Shown: positions 52,013 to 60,708 of the stretch, in pieces
How positions within the stretch are numbered: position 1 is the first letter of the stretch
How the letters are laid out: every line of letters starts with the position of its first letter
NCBI GenBank assembly: GCA_027488855.1
Contig: JAIYAV010000126.1
Location: 1 to 64,000 of the forward strand
Direction of reading: 5' to 3'
DNA from: Saprospiraceae bacterium
GTDB lineage: Bacteria > Bacteroidota > Bacteroidia > Chitinophagales > Saprospiraceae
DNA: 64,000 nt
Program-made: the position numbers and the translations under genes
The notes under the pieces: model-generated
What the model was told of the DNA's origin: nothing
Databases searched by the model: none
The model's input: only the letters and a program-made list of their open reading frames with translations

Positions 52013-52402
52013 ATGCCGGATGTTTTCTAAATCAATTTAGACTGGCGATAAAGTTAAGACTTTATTAAAAAGTACAGGTGTTAATGAACGACAAATCCGG
52101 TTTTTCCGTGCAAGCTTTTAGCGTTTATAGCAACAATTCTGCATTCTGTCGATAATTGCGGTTTTGAAGGAAAAAAAATTTCAACTTGCATGCAACTTTT
52201 ATGTTGCTTTGTCGTCTTTAACAGTACAATCATCCGGCTGACTTGCCTGAGAGTTTATCTACACCAAAAAAATTGAACGTTTCAAAGTATTCTAACTTGA
52301 GCGTTGTTGGTAGAGGTAAACTTTAAAACCGACCAAATAATTTCCAAACGTTTACCACAGTAAACACTGCGCTGTAATGTGTTCGAGTCAGCAAACAAAA
52401 AA

Positions 52403-52442
52403 AAGAATGGATTGTTAAGAGCAAGCTCAACAACCCATTCTT
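52403..52442 (+). ncRNA. Candidate structured RNA hairpin in the intergenic region
   Basis: AAGAATGG-A-TTGTT pairs with AACAA-C-CCATTCTT around an AGAGCAAGCT centre. It stands ~50 bases before an orphan terminator hairpin, so the two may be parts of a short transcript starting near 52300. No known RNA family is recognised. Confidence 0.3.
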
Positions 52443-52494
52443 GATATTGCAAACAAGAATTTAAGAGAGTTTTTTCATACTAATCCGTATTGGC

Positions 52495-52528
52495 ATGCCA
52501 CGCACACTTTGCGTGGCATCTTTTTTTT
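52495..52528 (+). terminator. Orphan Rho-independent terminator
   Basis: ATGCCACGCA pairs perfectly with TGCGTGGCAT around CACTT and runs into eight T. It faces the plus strand, but no plus-strand protein gene precedes it within several kb. Confidence 0.8.
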
Positions 52529-52644
52529 GTTAACCAAATGTAAAAAAAGTTTCGATCCCTGAATTTTTTCAACCAAAAAAAAAAGTTTTTGTGATCTTCA
52601 ACCCAGGGATAGGCCCTACTTTGAGAGGGTAAAAATCGAGATAA

Positions 52645-53001
52645 ATGCTTAAGTACTTGCTGCCAGCGCTTTTTTGGGCGCTAATTATCCTGTTCCTTTC
52701 TGCTCATCCCCAAATGGGGATTGCTAAACCCTGGTGGGTGTTTCAACCCGATAAATTTGCCCATGCTGGAGCCTATGCCCTGTTGGCCTTCTTGTTACAA
52801 TATGGATTCAAGCGAGCTTATCTGCCAGTCATTTTGGGCACAACCTATGGCATCATCATTGAATTTTTGCAACAGGCCTTTTTTATCGGTAGGCAATTAG
52901 ACGTGTTTGATATGCTGGCCAATTTAATTGGGTGTTTGATCGGGGTTTGGATTTTTCCCTGGGTTTCTAAATTTTTGCCCCACTACTTAGTGCGCAAATA
53001 A
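52645..53001 (+). CDS. VanZ-like family membrane protein
   Basis: 118 residues with four hydrophobic segments. The VanZ pattern is present: LFLSAHPQMGI, then DKFAHAGAYALLAFLLQYGF, TYGIIIEFLQQAFFIGRQLD and DVFDMLANLIGCLIGVW. VanZ-like proteins are small membrane proteins of unknown activity, linked to low-level teicoplanin resistance in VanZ itself; no resistance role is implied here. The conserved DxxxH, E and R-x-x-D residues are visible. It precedes a TPR protein by about 95 bases. Confidence 0.85.
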   Translation: MLKYLLPALFWALIILFLSAHPQMGIAKPWWVFQPDKFAHAGAYALLAFLLQYGFKRAYLPVILGTTYGIIIEFLQQAFFIGRQLDVFDMLANLIGCLIGVWIFPWVSKFLPHYLVRK

Positions 53002-53097
53002 TTTGGTCATTTTTCAACACATCGGCATTCGCTGCTGTTTTTAATCTGTCAAAGGTTTATCTTTAGAGCTTTACTCAACGAATTTCAAGTGGTACCC

Positions 53098-54912
53098 ATG
53101 AGAAGAATGTGCTTATTTGTAGCAGCACTGCTGCTGAGTGCAGTATGGTCCTTTGCCCAGGATGCCAAATTGGCGCAGCAATACCTGGCGGACGGAGAAT
53201 TTGAAAAAGCGGTGATTCTTTTTGAAAAATTGTACACGCAGGACAATGACAACGAGTATTATTTTGACCGCTACATCGAATGTCTGATGGAATTGCAACG
53301 CTACGAAGAACTCGAACGTAGCTTACTCAAACAAATCCGTAAACGCCCCAACGACAGCCGTTTGTACGTCAACTATGGCCGGATGTTCGAACAACAAGGC
53401 AAAGAAGAGGAAGCCAAAAAACAATACCGCAAAGCCATTGACCAGTTGCCTAAAGACCGCTATGCGGTAAGCAAACTAGCCAATGCCTTCAGTTCGGCCA
53501 ATAAATACGATTTGGCGGTAGAGACCTACGAAAAAGGGGCGACCATGCTCAACGATCGTCAGTTTTTTTCCTACAATCTGGCCGACCTCTATCGCCGCAA
53601 AGGGGATGTGGGCAAAATGATCGAGCAATACCTCAATAGCCTGGATGCGTTTCCGGAGCGGGTGGACAACATCAAGAGTATCTTCCAGCGCTACCTCTCG
53701 CCAGAGGACATGAATGTATTGCAGCAGCAGTTGTACGATCGCATTCAAAACGCCAGCAATGCAGGCTCGGTGCAGTACATCGACATGTTGGCCTGGGCTT
53801 TTTTGCAGAAAAAAGACTACAAAAATGCACTTCGTCAAGTACGTGCGCTGGACAAACAGCAAAAAGCAGATGGCCTGAGGGTTTACCAATTGGCCCAAAT
53901 CGCCGCCAATGACAAAGACTACGACGTGGCCATCGAAGCCTATCAATATGTGATCGACAAAGGGGCTGGGACGCCGTTTTTTGTGGATTCCAAACAAGAG
54001 TTCTTGCGTTGCCGCCGCAACAAACTGGTAGAAGGTTACAACTATAGCCGCGAAGAATTGCTGGAACTGGAAAAACAATACGAGACCTTCATCAGCGATT
54101 ATGGCAAGTCCAGAGGGACTGCTGCCCTGATCACGGAGCTGGCTGATCTGGAAGCGCTTTACCTGAATAATCTGGATAAATCCATCACCCTTCTTTCAGA
54201 ATTGATTACCCTACCGGGCATTTCTGCGGGGATGCTAGGCCAGGCCAAGCTCAATTTGGGGGATTATTACCTGATGAAAACGGAAGTTTGGGAGTCTACC
54301 TTATTGTACTCTCAAGTGGACAAGTCGTATAAGGATGACGTGCTGGGCCACGAAGCTCGTTTCCGCAATGCTCGTCTGGCCTACTACTCGGGTGATTTTG
54401 AATGGGCCCAGGCTCAATTTGAAATCCTGAAAGCATCTACCGCCAAACTCATTGCCAACGATGCCCTGGACATGTCGGTTTTTATCGCCGACAACCTCAA
54501 CCTCGATACCACCGCCAAAGCTTTGCAGTTTTACGCCGAAGCAGACATGTTGATTTTCCAAAATCGCTTCACCGAGGCATTTGGCAAACTGGATTCCCTG
54601 CTCAAAGCATATCCCAACCACTCTTTGGAAGATGACGTATGGTACCTCAAAGCCAAAGTATACACCAAAAAACGGGATTACGTGCAGGCAGGAAAAATGT
54701 ACGAACTGATCATCCAAAATTACCCCGATGAAATTCGGGCGGATAATGCGCTGTTTGCGTTGGCGGAATTGTATGAAAATGCGAATCAACTGAACAACAA
54801 AGACCGGGCGTCCATCTTGTACGAGCAACTGTTCATTGATTATTCAGGAAGTACCTTTGCGGTAGAGGCGAGAAAGCGGTATCGCTTGCTGAGGGGAGAT
54901 AAAATACAATAA
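53098..54912 (+). CDS. Exported tetratricopeptide-repeat protein
   Basis: 604 residues. The signal peptide is MRRMCLFVAALLLSAVWSFA; a GTG at 53089 would add three residues. TPR helices run throughout: AQQYLADGEFEKAVILFEKL, SRLYVNYGRMFEQQGKEEEA, KLANAFSSANKYDLAVETYE, NLADLYRRKGDVGKMIEQYL and MYELIIQNYPDEIRADNALF. The C-terminal part resembles tol-pal/outer-membrane assembly type TPRs (KLDSLLKAYPNHSLEDDVWY, YEQLFIDYSGSTFAVEARKR). It is probably a periplasmic scaffold. No gliding or T9SS-specific motif is assigned. Confidence 0.8.
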   Translation: MRRMCLFVAALLLSAVWSFAQDAKLAQQYLADGEFEKAVILFEKLYTQDNDNEYYFDRYIECLMELQRYEELERSLLKQIRKRPNDSRLYVNYGRMFEQQGKEEEAKKQYRKAIDQLPKDRYAVSKLANAFSSANKYDLAVETYEKGATMLNDRQFFSYNLADLYRRKGDVGKMIEQYLNSLDAFPERVDNIKSIFQRYLSPEDMNVLQQQLYDRIQNASNAGSVQYIDMLAWAFLQKKDYKNALRQVRALDKQQKADGLRVYQLAQIAANDKDYDVAIEAYQYVIDKGAGTPFFVDSKQEFLRCRRNKLVEGYNYSREELLELEKQYETFISDYGKSRGTAALITELADLEALYLNNLDKSITLLSELITLPGISAGMLGQAKLNLGDYYLMKTEVWESTLLYSQVDKSYKDDVLGHEARFRNARLAYYSGDFEWAQAQFEILKASTAKLIANDALDMSVFIADNLNLDTTAKALQFYAEADMLIFQNRFTEAFGKLDSLLKAYPNHSLEDDVWYLKAKVYTKKRDYVQAGKMYELIIQNYPDEIRADNALFALAELYENANQLNNKDRASILYEQLFIDYSGSTFAVEARKRYRLLRGDKIQ

Positions 54913-54916
54913 GAGA

Positions 54917-55005
54917 GATGAAAGAGGAGAGATGAAAGATGAAAGAGAATAGTTGAAAGAAGATCACGTGTTTACGCTTTCATCTTTCATCTCTCCTCTT
55001 TCATC
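54917..55005. repeat. 29-bp perfect inverted repeat between convergent genes
   Basis: The arms 54917-54945 and 54977-55005 are exact reverse complements over 29 bases and are built from GATGAAAGA/GAGAGATG words. They lie between the stops of the TPR gene and rpmH, where they could terminate both transcripts. The word use resembles the repeat at 44174-44285. Confidence 0.9.
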
Positions 55006-55007
55006 TT

Positions 55008-55163
55008 TTACTTCAGACGCTTTTCGTCAGAAACCGTCAGCTTGTGACGACCCTTGGCACGGCGTGCAGCCAATACTCTACGGCCGTTCTTCGAGCTCAT
55101 ACGAGTCCGGAAGCCGTGCTTGTTGGCACGTTTGCGACGGGATGGTTGATAAGTCCTTTTCAT
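55008..55163 (-). CDS. rpmH: 50S ribosomal protein L34
   Basis: 51 residues: [20 protein letters not shown] then [20 protein letters not shown] and a short tail, the full L34 sequence. It lies in the 23S rRNA core of the large subunit. The short basic gene follows frr by 134 bases on the same strand. In many bacteria rpmH lies next to rnpA and dnaA; neither is here, so the usual origin linkage is broken. Confidence 0.96.
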   Translation of the reverse strand: MKRTYQPSRRKRANKHGFRTRMSSKNGRRVLAARRAKGRHKLTVSDEKRLK

Positions 55164-55253
55164 TGTATATTGCTTTTATTGCGCACAGGCTCTTTTAAAA
55201 AGTGGGGCAAATGTAAGGGTATCTTTGGAAACGACCAAATCTTTGGCATAAAT

Positions 55254-55299
55254 AAATCCTGGCGGGCAACCACACAGGGTTGCCCCTCCGGCAGGATTT
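55254..55299 (-). terminator. Hairpin at the frr stop codon
   Basis: AAATCCTG pairs with CAGGATTT and, inside it, GGGCAACC with GGTTGCCC. The hairpin begins at the frr stop. The inner GGGCAACC...GGTTGCCC pair recurs at the end of fadJ (25019-25039), so it is a repeated element placed at gene ends. The T-tail is weak. Confidence 0.6.
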
Positions 55300-55864
55300 A
55301 TACAGTCATAATGTCTTTCTCCTTCTGTTTGACCATTTCATCTACTGCGGCAATGAATTTTTTGGAAAGATTGTCTGCGTCATCCTCCAATTTTTTGCCC
55401 AAGTCTTCTGAAAAGCCATTTTTCACCGCTTTTTTGATCTCTTCGATCGCGTCACGGCGGCCACCACGGATACCCACTTTGGATTCTTCACCCAAGTTGG
55501 CGCAACGTTTGACCAAATCGCGGCGACGCTCTTCGGTCAATGGTGGAATAGACAAGCGCACTACCACCCCGTCGTTCATGGGCGTTACCCCCAAATTGGC
55601 TTCAAAAATTGATTTTTCAATGTGCGCCAGCATGGATTTTTCCCAGGGCTGGATCACAATGGTCCGGGAATCGGAAGTGGACACGTTGGCTACCTGATTC
55701 ATTGGGGTCGGTGTGCCGTAATAGTTGACCATCAAACCCGAGAGCATCGCCGGATTGGCTTTGCCCGTGGTGATTTTTGACAATTCGATTCTAAGGTGCT
55801 CCAGAGCCTTGTCCATTTGCTCTTCTGCATCCTCCATAATTAGGTCTATTTCCTCCTGCGTCAT
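55298..55864 (-). CDS. frr: Ribosome recycling factor
   Basis: 188 residues, normal length. It splits the post-termination ribosome together with EF-G. Signatures are LRIELSKITTGKANPAMLSG, MVNYYGTPTPMNQVANVSTS, IVIQPWEKSMLAHIEKSIFE, VVVRLSIPPLTEERRRDLVK, and the three-helix-bundle C-terminus (DDADNLSKKFIAAVDEMVKQ). It lies downstream of a zinc peptidase gene whose terminator (55917-55959) separates the two transcripts. pyrH, its usual neighbour, is absent here. Confidence 0.96.
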   Translation of the reverse strand: MTQEEIDLIMEDAEEQMDKALEHLRIELSKITTGKANPAMLSGLMVNYYGTPTPMNQVANVSTSDSRTIVIQPWEKSMLAHIEKSIFEANLGVTPMNDGVVVRLSIPPLTEERRRDLVKRCANLGEESKVGIRGGRRDAIEEIKKAVKNGFSEDLGKKLEDDADNLSKKFIAAVDEMVKQKEKDIMTV

Positions 55865-55916
55865 TGCGAGTATTTTTATTGCGAGGGCAAAAATCGGTAA
55901 AATTTGGGAAAAAGAA

Positions 55917-55959
55917 AAGCCAGAAAAAGGAAATGAAAATTCATCCCTTTTTCTGGCTT
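55917..55959 (-). terminator. Terminator of the zinc peptidase gene
   Basis: AAGCCAGAAAAAGG (55917-55930) is the exact complement of CCTTTTTCTGGCTT (55946-55959). On the minus strand it is followed by a T-rich TTCTTTTTCCC stretch. It lies 25 bases after the peptidase stop at 55985. Confidence 0.8.
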
Positions 55960-55984
55960 ATAAAATGTTCAGAATATTCTTTGT

Positions 55985-56683
55985 TTAATCCCGCGAAGCT
56001 CCCGCATACCGCAGCAGCAAATACACCACCATCACCAGCGCCGAAATCGCAGCAACCACATAGGTCATGGCCGCCCACCACAGTGCATCTTTGGCACCAT
56101 CGTACTCTTCCCCACGGGCCATCCCCGATTCGTTAAGCCAAGCCAATGCTCTACGGCTGGCGTCGAACTCTACGGGCAGGGTGATGAAACTGAACAAAGC
56201 GGTGACTCCAAAAACAATTGCGGTGATCAGCAAAAGTTGTGGCATGGTATTGATCAGCATGAATGACCCGATCAACAACCATTGCTGAGCATTCGCTGAA
56301 AAGTTGACGATGGGTACCAGGCTTGAGCGCAATTGCAACATGCTATAGGCCGTGGCGTGTTGTACCGCGTGCCCACATTCGTGTGCTGCAACTGCAGCGG
56401 CAGCGATGCTATTGCTGGCATATACCGCTTCACTCAGGGCTACCGTTTTGGTTGCCGGATTGTAGTGGTCAGTCAACATACCGTGGGTAGGAATCACTTG
56501 TACGTCGTTGACGCCGTAATGACGCAACATTGCCTCAGCAATTTCTTTACCGGTTAGGCCAGAACGAATCCGGATCTTGCTGTAGTGGTTGAATTTTGAT
56601 TTTAAACGAGCGCTAACGATGAAGCCAATAACGGAAAAGACTCCACCAATCAGCATAAAGACCATATAATCTGCGTTCATCAT
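55985..56683 (-). CDS. YugP-type zinc metallopeptidase (membrane)
   Basis: 232 residues. An N-terminal membrane anchor (YMVFMLIGGVFSVIGFIVSA) precedes the conserved RIRSGLTGKEIAEAMLRHYG and HGMLTDHYNPATKTVALSEA, with the zinc motif AAAAVAAHECGHAVQHATAY (HECGH). Further membrane segments follow (LLLITAIVFGVTALFSFITL, YVVAAISALVMVVYLLLRYA). Family members are uncharacterised neutral zinc proteases of the inner membrane. The conserved glutamate for the third ligand is probably within VEFDASRRALAWL. It starts 49 bases after serS on the same strand. Confidence 0.9.
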   Translation of the reverse strand: MMNADYMVFMLIGGVFSVIGFIVSARLKSKFNHYSKIRIRSGLTGKEIAEAMLRHYGVNDVQVIPTHGMLTDHYNPATKTVALSEAVYASNSIAAAAVAAHECGHAVQHATAYSMLQLRSSLVPIVNFSANAQQWLLIGSFMLINTMPQLLLITAIVFGVTALFSFITLPVEFDASRRALAWLNESGMARGEEYDGAKDALWWAAMTYVVAAISALVMVVYLLLRYAGASRD

Positions 56684-56732
56684 TCGTTTTTTAAATTTAG
56701 ACTTGATGGTATTGCTTCAGGTCACTTTTGTT

Positions 56733-58016
56733 TTAATTGAGTAAATCAAAACCCGTGTACTTGCGCAATACTTCAGGGATAATAACACCTTCTGGGCTTT
56801 GGTTGTTCTCCAAAATCGACGCAACAATTCGCGCCAAAGCGAGTGCACTGCCATTGAGGGTGTGGACCAGTTGAATGTCTTTGTCTTTACCTTCGCGGAA
56901 ACGCATTTTCATCCGATTGGACTGGTACGTTTCAAAATTAGATACAGAACTGACTTCTAACCAACGTTTTTGAGCGGCACTCCAAACCTCAAAATCAAAG
57001 GTAAGGGCAGAAGTAAAGCCCATGTCGCCACCACAAAGGCGGAGGATGCGGAAGGGCAAGCCCAGTTTATTCAACAAACCAGCAACATGCTCCAACATTT
57101 GCATCAAGATTTCATAGGATTGATCTGGATGCGCAATTTGCACAATTTCGATTTTATCAAACTGGTGTACCCGGTTCAATCCCCGCACATGGGCACCATA
57201 TGAACCTGCTTCCCGACGGAAACAAGGCGTATAAGCCGTCATCTTGATGGGCAGTTCGCTGGCATCGAGAATTTGATCGCGGTAAATATTGGTGACGGGT
57301 ACCTCGGCAGTAGGGATCAGGTAGAGGTTGTCCAGGGTCACATGGTACATTTGGGCCTCTTTATCGGGCAATTGCCCGGTTCCCCGCGCCGAGTCTTCAT
57401 TGACCATTAGCGGCGGGATGATTTCTTCATAGCCAGCAGCAGAGGCTTCGTCCAGGAAAAAATTGATCAGGGCACGTTCCAGCTTGGCACCTTTGCCTCG
57501 GTACACTGGGAAGCCTGCTCCAGTCAGCTTTACCCCCAACTCTAGGTCGAACACCTTATACTTAGCGGCAATTTCCCAGTGGGGTAGGGCAGTGTCATTC
57601 AACTCAGGCAATGGGTCGGGCCCAGGGCGGTATATTTCGTTGTCCTCGGGGGTGATGCCTACGGGAACCGATTCGTGTGGAATATTCGGAATGAGGTAGA
57701 GCTGTTCCGTGAGCTGCTCTTCTGTGGACTTCAATTCTTCTTCAATCGCAGCAGTGCGCTCTTTCAAACCGGCTACCTGGCTACGGGATTGTTCGGCCTC
57801 TTCTTTTTTGCCTTGTTTCATCAAAGCGCCGATCTCAGCGGAAAAACGATTGCGTTCTGCATTCGCTTCATCCAATTCCGTCTTTAGTCTTTTACGGTCA
57901 TCGTCGAGTTGAAGGATCACTTCAATGGCTTGCAATAGATCCTCTTTAGCGTTTCTTTTCTTTAATCCGGCCAGGACGCGCTCCTTATTGTTCCGGATAA
58001 AATTGACTTGTAACAT
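56733..58016 (-). CDS. serS: Seryl-tRNA synthetase
   Basis: 427 residues. The N-terminal coiled-coil arm (KERVLAGLKKRNAKEDLLQA to LKSTEEQLTEQLYLIPNIPH) binds the long arm of tRNA-Ser. The class II catalytic core shows motif 2 (PCFRREAGSYGAHVRGLNRV), the serine-binding TAEVPVTN, and motif 3 (NGSALALARIVASILENNQS). It charges tRNA-Ser (and tRNA-Sec) in the cytoplasm. A -7 box lies at 58081-58088. It is divergent from rho. Confidence 0.97.
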   Translation of the reverse strand: MLQVNFIRNNKERVLAGLKKRNAKEDLLQAIEVILQLDDDRKRLKTELDEANAERNRFSAEIGALMKQGKKEEAEQSRSQVAGLKERTAAIEEELKSTEEQLTEQLYLIPNIPHESVPVGITPEDNEIYRPGPDPLPELNDTALPHWEIAAKYKVFDLELGVKLTGAGFPVYRGKGAKLERALINFFLDEASAAGYEEIIPPLMVNEDSARGTGQLPDKEAQMYHVTLDNLYLIPTAEVPVTNIYRDQILDASELPIKMTAYTPCFRREAGSYGAHVRGLNRVHQFDKIEIVQIAHPDQSYEILMQMLEHVAGLLNKLGLPFRILRLCGGDMGFTSALTFDFEVWSAAQKRWLEVSSVSNFETYQSNRMKMRFREGKDKDIQLVHTLNGSALALARIVASILENNQSPEGVIIPEVLRKYTGFDLLN

Positions 58017-58080
58017 AGTGGGCGTGCTGCTTTTTCGGTAAAACCAAGTTTGGGTAAAAACTTTAATGGTTACTTTTTTA

Positions 58081-58088
58081 CAAAGATA
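58081..58088 (-). promoter_or_regulatory. -7 element of serS
   Basis: On the minus strand TATCTTTG matches the consensus TAnnTTTG and lies 65 bases before serS. It almost abuts a plus-strand promoter-like sequence for rho at 58093-58119. Confidence 0.55.
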
Positions 58089-58092
58089 GTGC

Positions 58093-58119
58093 TTGGAATT
58101 AAAAATAAATGTATTTTTG
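58093..58119 (+). promoter_or_regulatory. Putative promoter of rho
   Basis: TTG at 58093-58095 and TATTTTTG at 58112-58119, 16 bases apart; spacing is a little short of the usual 19-21. If used, the rho leader would be about 400 bases. Confidence 0.4.
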
Positions 58120-58519
58120 TGTCATTACAGCACACCTCTTTCTTTCTATAGCACACAAGCAGGGTAGTTTCCTACTTTGCGAAGAGCTGCACAATCCTCC
58201 ATCATTCCTCCTTAAACACACAATAAATATCGTTTTTAAGGGTTTTGAGAGGAGAACGACTTATGGTTTTGCTATACACAAGAATCAAACGGTGTCTACC
58301 GGTCAATGATTGGTAAGGGGTAAGCAAGTTTACCTCACTTACTATTCACAAGCCAGATTAAGGGTTACGCATCAAAATTCAAACACTTGTTTTTTTTGAT
58401 TCAGCTATTTCCATCCACATCTGCCACGATTGTTTTTACTTTTCAAATAACATTCCTTTAACAAGTCCCGAAGCTAGCTACGGCTACCGCTTCAATTTCA
58501 AAAAGAAGCCTTTTCAATT
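58120..58519 (+). other. Likely long 5' untranslated leader of rho
   Basis: This 400-base stretch has no convincing frame. It is C-rich in patches with few G runs (ACACCTCTTTCTTTCTATAG), the type of RNA Rho binds, and Rho genes in other bacteria autoregulate through their leader. No obvious leader peptide is seen. Assignment as a leader is an inference from the promoter position. Confidence 0.4.
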
Positions 58520-60604
58520 ATGTTCGATATTTTGCAATTGAACGACATGTTGGTGCCAGAACTGAGAGAGCTCGCCGAACGACTGGGCGTCCAGGGTTAC
58601 CGAAAACTCAACAAAAAAGAACTCGTCTACAAAATTCTGGATTACCAGGCACTTGCTGAAGGTTCTGAGCGCCCCGCTTTCGAGCCAGGAGAAGATCTTG
58701 ATATCCCCGCCAGCATCACCAGCCGGGAACAGTTTCAAAACGAATTGTATCGCCCTGACGACGATGAAGATGACTCTTTTGTGCCCGCTACGGCCAAAAA
58801 AGAAGCCAATCCTTCTTCTGATCAGCCCGATCCTGAAAATGTTGAGGACGACCCGAATGACCGCAACAAAAGAGCACGCCGCCGCGTGACCCGTGAAGAG
58901 CTTGAACAACAACAAGCCCTCACCCGCCGCGACCGCAACTTGCCACGCCTGGAACGTACCCGCGATCGGAACGAACGTACCGAGCGCGAGCGCGAGCAAG
59001 AACGTGAAGAAAAAAATAGCCGTGCCGAACGGCCTGCTATACCACCTACCCGAGATGAACGACCGACTCGCGATGAACGCCCTACTCGTGAGGAACGTCC
59101 GACTCGTGAGGAACGCCCTAACCGTGAGGAACAAAGGCCGACTCGTGAAGAACGCCCAGACCGGGAGCGTGAACAAGATCGGGAAGAAAGAGGCGGTGGC
59201 CGCATGGAACGCCCTACTCGTGATGACCGTGGCGAGCGGGATCGTCCTGAGCGCAATCCCCGTTTTGAACGCAGCGACCGTGATCGCCCAGAGCGCAACG
59301 ACCGCGACCGTTACGAGCGGGACAATAGAGAACGGGATAGCCGTGGCGACCGCGATGACCGCGATAGAGATCGTGACCGCGACCGCGATGGTGGCCGTTT
59401 CGAAGATGCACCCGAACGCCGCCAGCCTGCTGCTGAAGAATACGAAGATTACGCAGGTGAAGAGGAACGTTTTGACATCGAACTCGATGGCATCATCGAG
59501 GGCGAGGGCATTCTGGAAATGATGCCAGATGGTTATGGCTTCCTGCGTTCTGCGGATTACAACTACCTGACTTCACCCGATGACATCTATGTGTCTCCTT
59601 CCCAAATCAAGCTGTTTGGTTTGCGCACCGGGGATACCGTTTGTGGTGCCATTCGTCCACCTAAAGAAGGTGAAAAATATTTTGCCCTTTTAAAAGTGTC
59701 CAAAATCAATGGCCGCGACCCGCAGGAAATCCGCGATCGGGTGCCTTTCGATTACTTGACGCCGCTGTTTCCTACCGAAAAAATGCGTTTGGTCAGTGCT
59801 CCAGGTTCCAAAAACATGGGCAACCGGATGATCGATCTCTTTACCCCCATCGGTAAAGGCCAGCGTGGTTTGATCGTGGCACAGCCAAAAACGGGTAAAA
59901 CCTTCTTGTTGAAGGACCTGGCGAACGCCATCGCTAAAAATCACCCTGAGTGTTACATCATCGTCTTGTTGGTAGATGAACGCCCGGAGGAAGTTACCGA
60001 CTTCAAACGTAGTGTAAACGCGGAAGTAGTCGCTTCAACCTTTGACGAACCAGCTGAAAACCACGTACGTGTAGCGGGAATTGTGCTTGAAAAAGCCAAA
60101 CGCCTCGTAGAATGTGGTCACGATGTGGTGATTATGCTCGACTCCATCACCCGTTTGGCACGCGCCTACAACACCGTGGCACCTGCTTCTGGTAAGGTAC
60201 TTTCCGGTGGTGTGGAAGCCAACGCACTGCACAAACCTAAAAAATTCTTTGGTGCTGCCCGTAACATCGAAGGTGGTGGTTCACTCACCATCCTGGCAAC
60301 AGCACTGATCGACACCGGTTCCAAAATGGACGGCGTGATCTTTGAAGAATTTAAAGGTACGGGCAACATGGAATTGCAACTTGACCGTGGTCTGGCCAAC
60401 AAGCGCCTCTTCCCAGCGATCGACCTTACCAAGTCGAGTACCCGCCGCGATGATCTGCTTTTGGACAAAGATACCCTCCAACGTATGTTCATCCTGCGCA
60501 ACCACCTCTCGGACATGAAACCCGAAGAGGCCATGGAATTCCTGCGCAAACACATGAATATGACCAGCAGCAACGACGAATTTCTGCTGTCGATGAATGG
60601 GTAA
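58520..60604 (+). CDS. rho: Transcription termination factor Rho with long charged insert
   Basis: 694 residues, ~270 longer than E. coli Rho. The N-terminal Rho_N helical domain ([20 protein letters not shown]) is followed at residues ~110-310 by a disordered Arg/Asp/Glu insert full of RDER, TREER and DRDRDR repeats. Then comes the RNA-binding cold-shock-like domain ([20 protein letters not shown]) and the ATPase: Walker [50 protein letters not shown], and the Q/R loops with [19 protein letters not shown]. It unwinds RNA:DNA and ends transcription. Long inserts are known in Bacteroidota Rho. A terminator is downstream at 60664. Confidence 0.95.
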   Translation: MFDILQLNDMLVPELRELAERLGVQGYRKLNKKELVYKILDYQALAEGSERPAFEPGEDLDIPASITSREQFQNELYRPDDDEDDSFVPATAKKEANPSSDQPDPENVEDDPNDRNKRARRRVTREELEQQQALTRRDRNLPRLERTRDRNERTEREREQEREEKNSRAERPAIPPTRDERPTRDERPTREERPTREERPNREEQRPTREERPDREREQDREERGGGRMERPTRDDRGERDRPERNPRFERSDRDRPERNDRDRYERDNRERDSRGDRDDRDRDRDRDRDGGRFEDAPERRQPAAEEYEDYAGEEERFDIELDGIIEGEGILEMMPDGYGFLRSADYNYLTSPDDIYVSPSQIKLFGLRTGDTVCGAIRPPKEGEKYFALLKVSKINGRDPQEIRDRVPFDYLTPLFPTEKMRLVSAPGSKNMGNRMIDLFTPIGKGQRGLIVAQPKTGKTFLLKDLANAIAKNHPECYIIVLLVDERPEEVTDFKRSVNAEVVASTFDEPAENHVRVAGIVLEKAKRLVECGHDVVIMLDSITRLARAYNTVAPASGKVLSGGVEANALHKPKKFFGAARNIEGGGSLTILATALIDTGSKMDGVIFEEFKGTGNMELQLDRGLANKRLFPAIDLTKSSTRRDDLLLDKDTLQRMFILRNHLSDMKPEEAMEFLRKHMNMTSSNDEFLLSMNG

Positions 60605-60663
60605 TCGTTGAAATATTTAGGGTTGAAATGTTGGAAAGACAAGACAGCCCTTGGAACGATACA

Positions 60664-60701
60664 AGAGGCTTTGTGGTTAAATAACTACGAAGCCTCTTTT
60701 T
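60664..60701 (+). terminator. Terminator of rho
   Basis: AGAGGCTT pairs with AAGCCTCT, extended by GTGGTT/AACTAC with one wobble, and runs into five T followed by ATTT. It lies 60 bases after the rho stop and just before the next start. Confidence 0.8.
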
Positions 60702-60708
60702 ATTTGCT

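Larger units (their letters stand above)
52013..52644. other. Long intergenic region, no protein gene seen
   Basis: The 632 bases between the divergent TonB receptor gene and the VanZ-like gene contain no convincing frame. Two hairpins, at 52403-52442 and 52495-52528, are in the distal part. The proximal part is AT-rich with no repeat recognised. Confidence 0.6.

Noticed and set aside
53098-54912. Assignment as a specific gliding or T9SS TPR component
   Set aside because: Only generic TPR helices are visible; no motif ties it to a named component.
58822-59298. Minus-strand Arg/Ser-rich frame opposite rho
   Set aside because: Arises from the repetitive Arg/Asp codons of the Rho insert.
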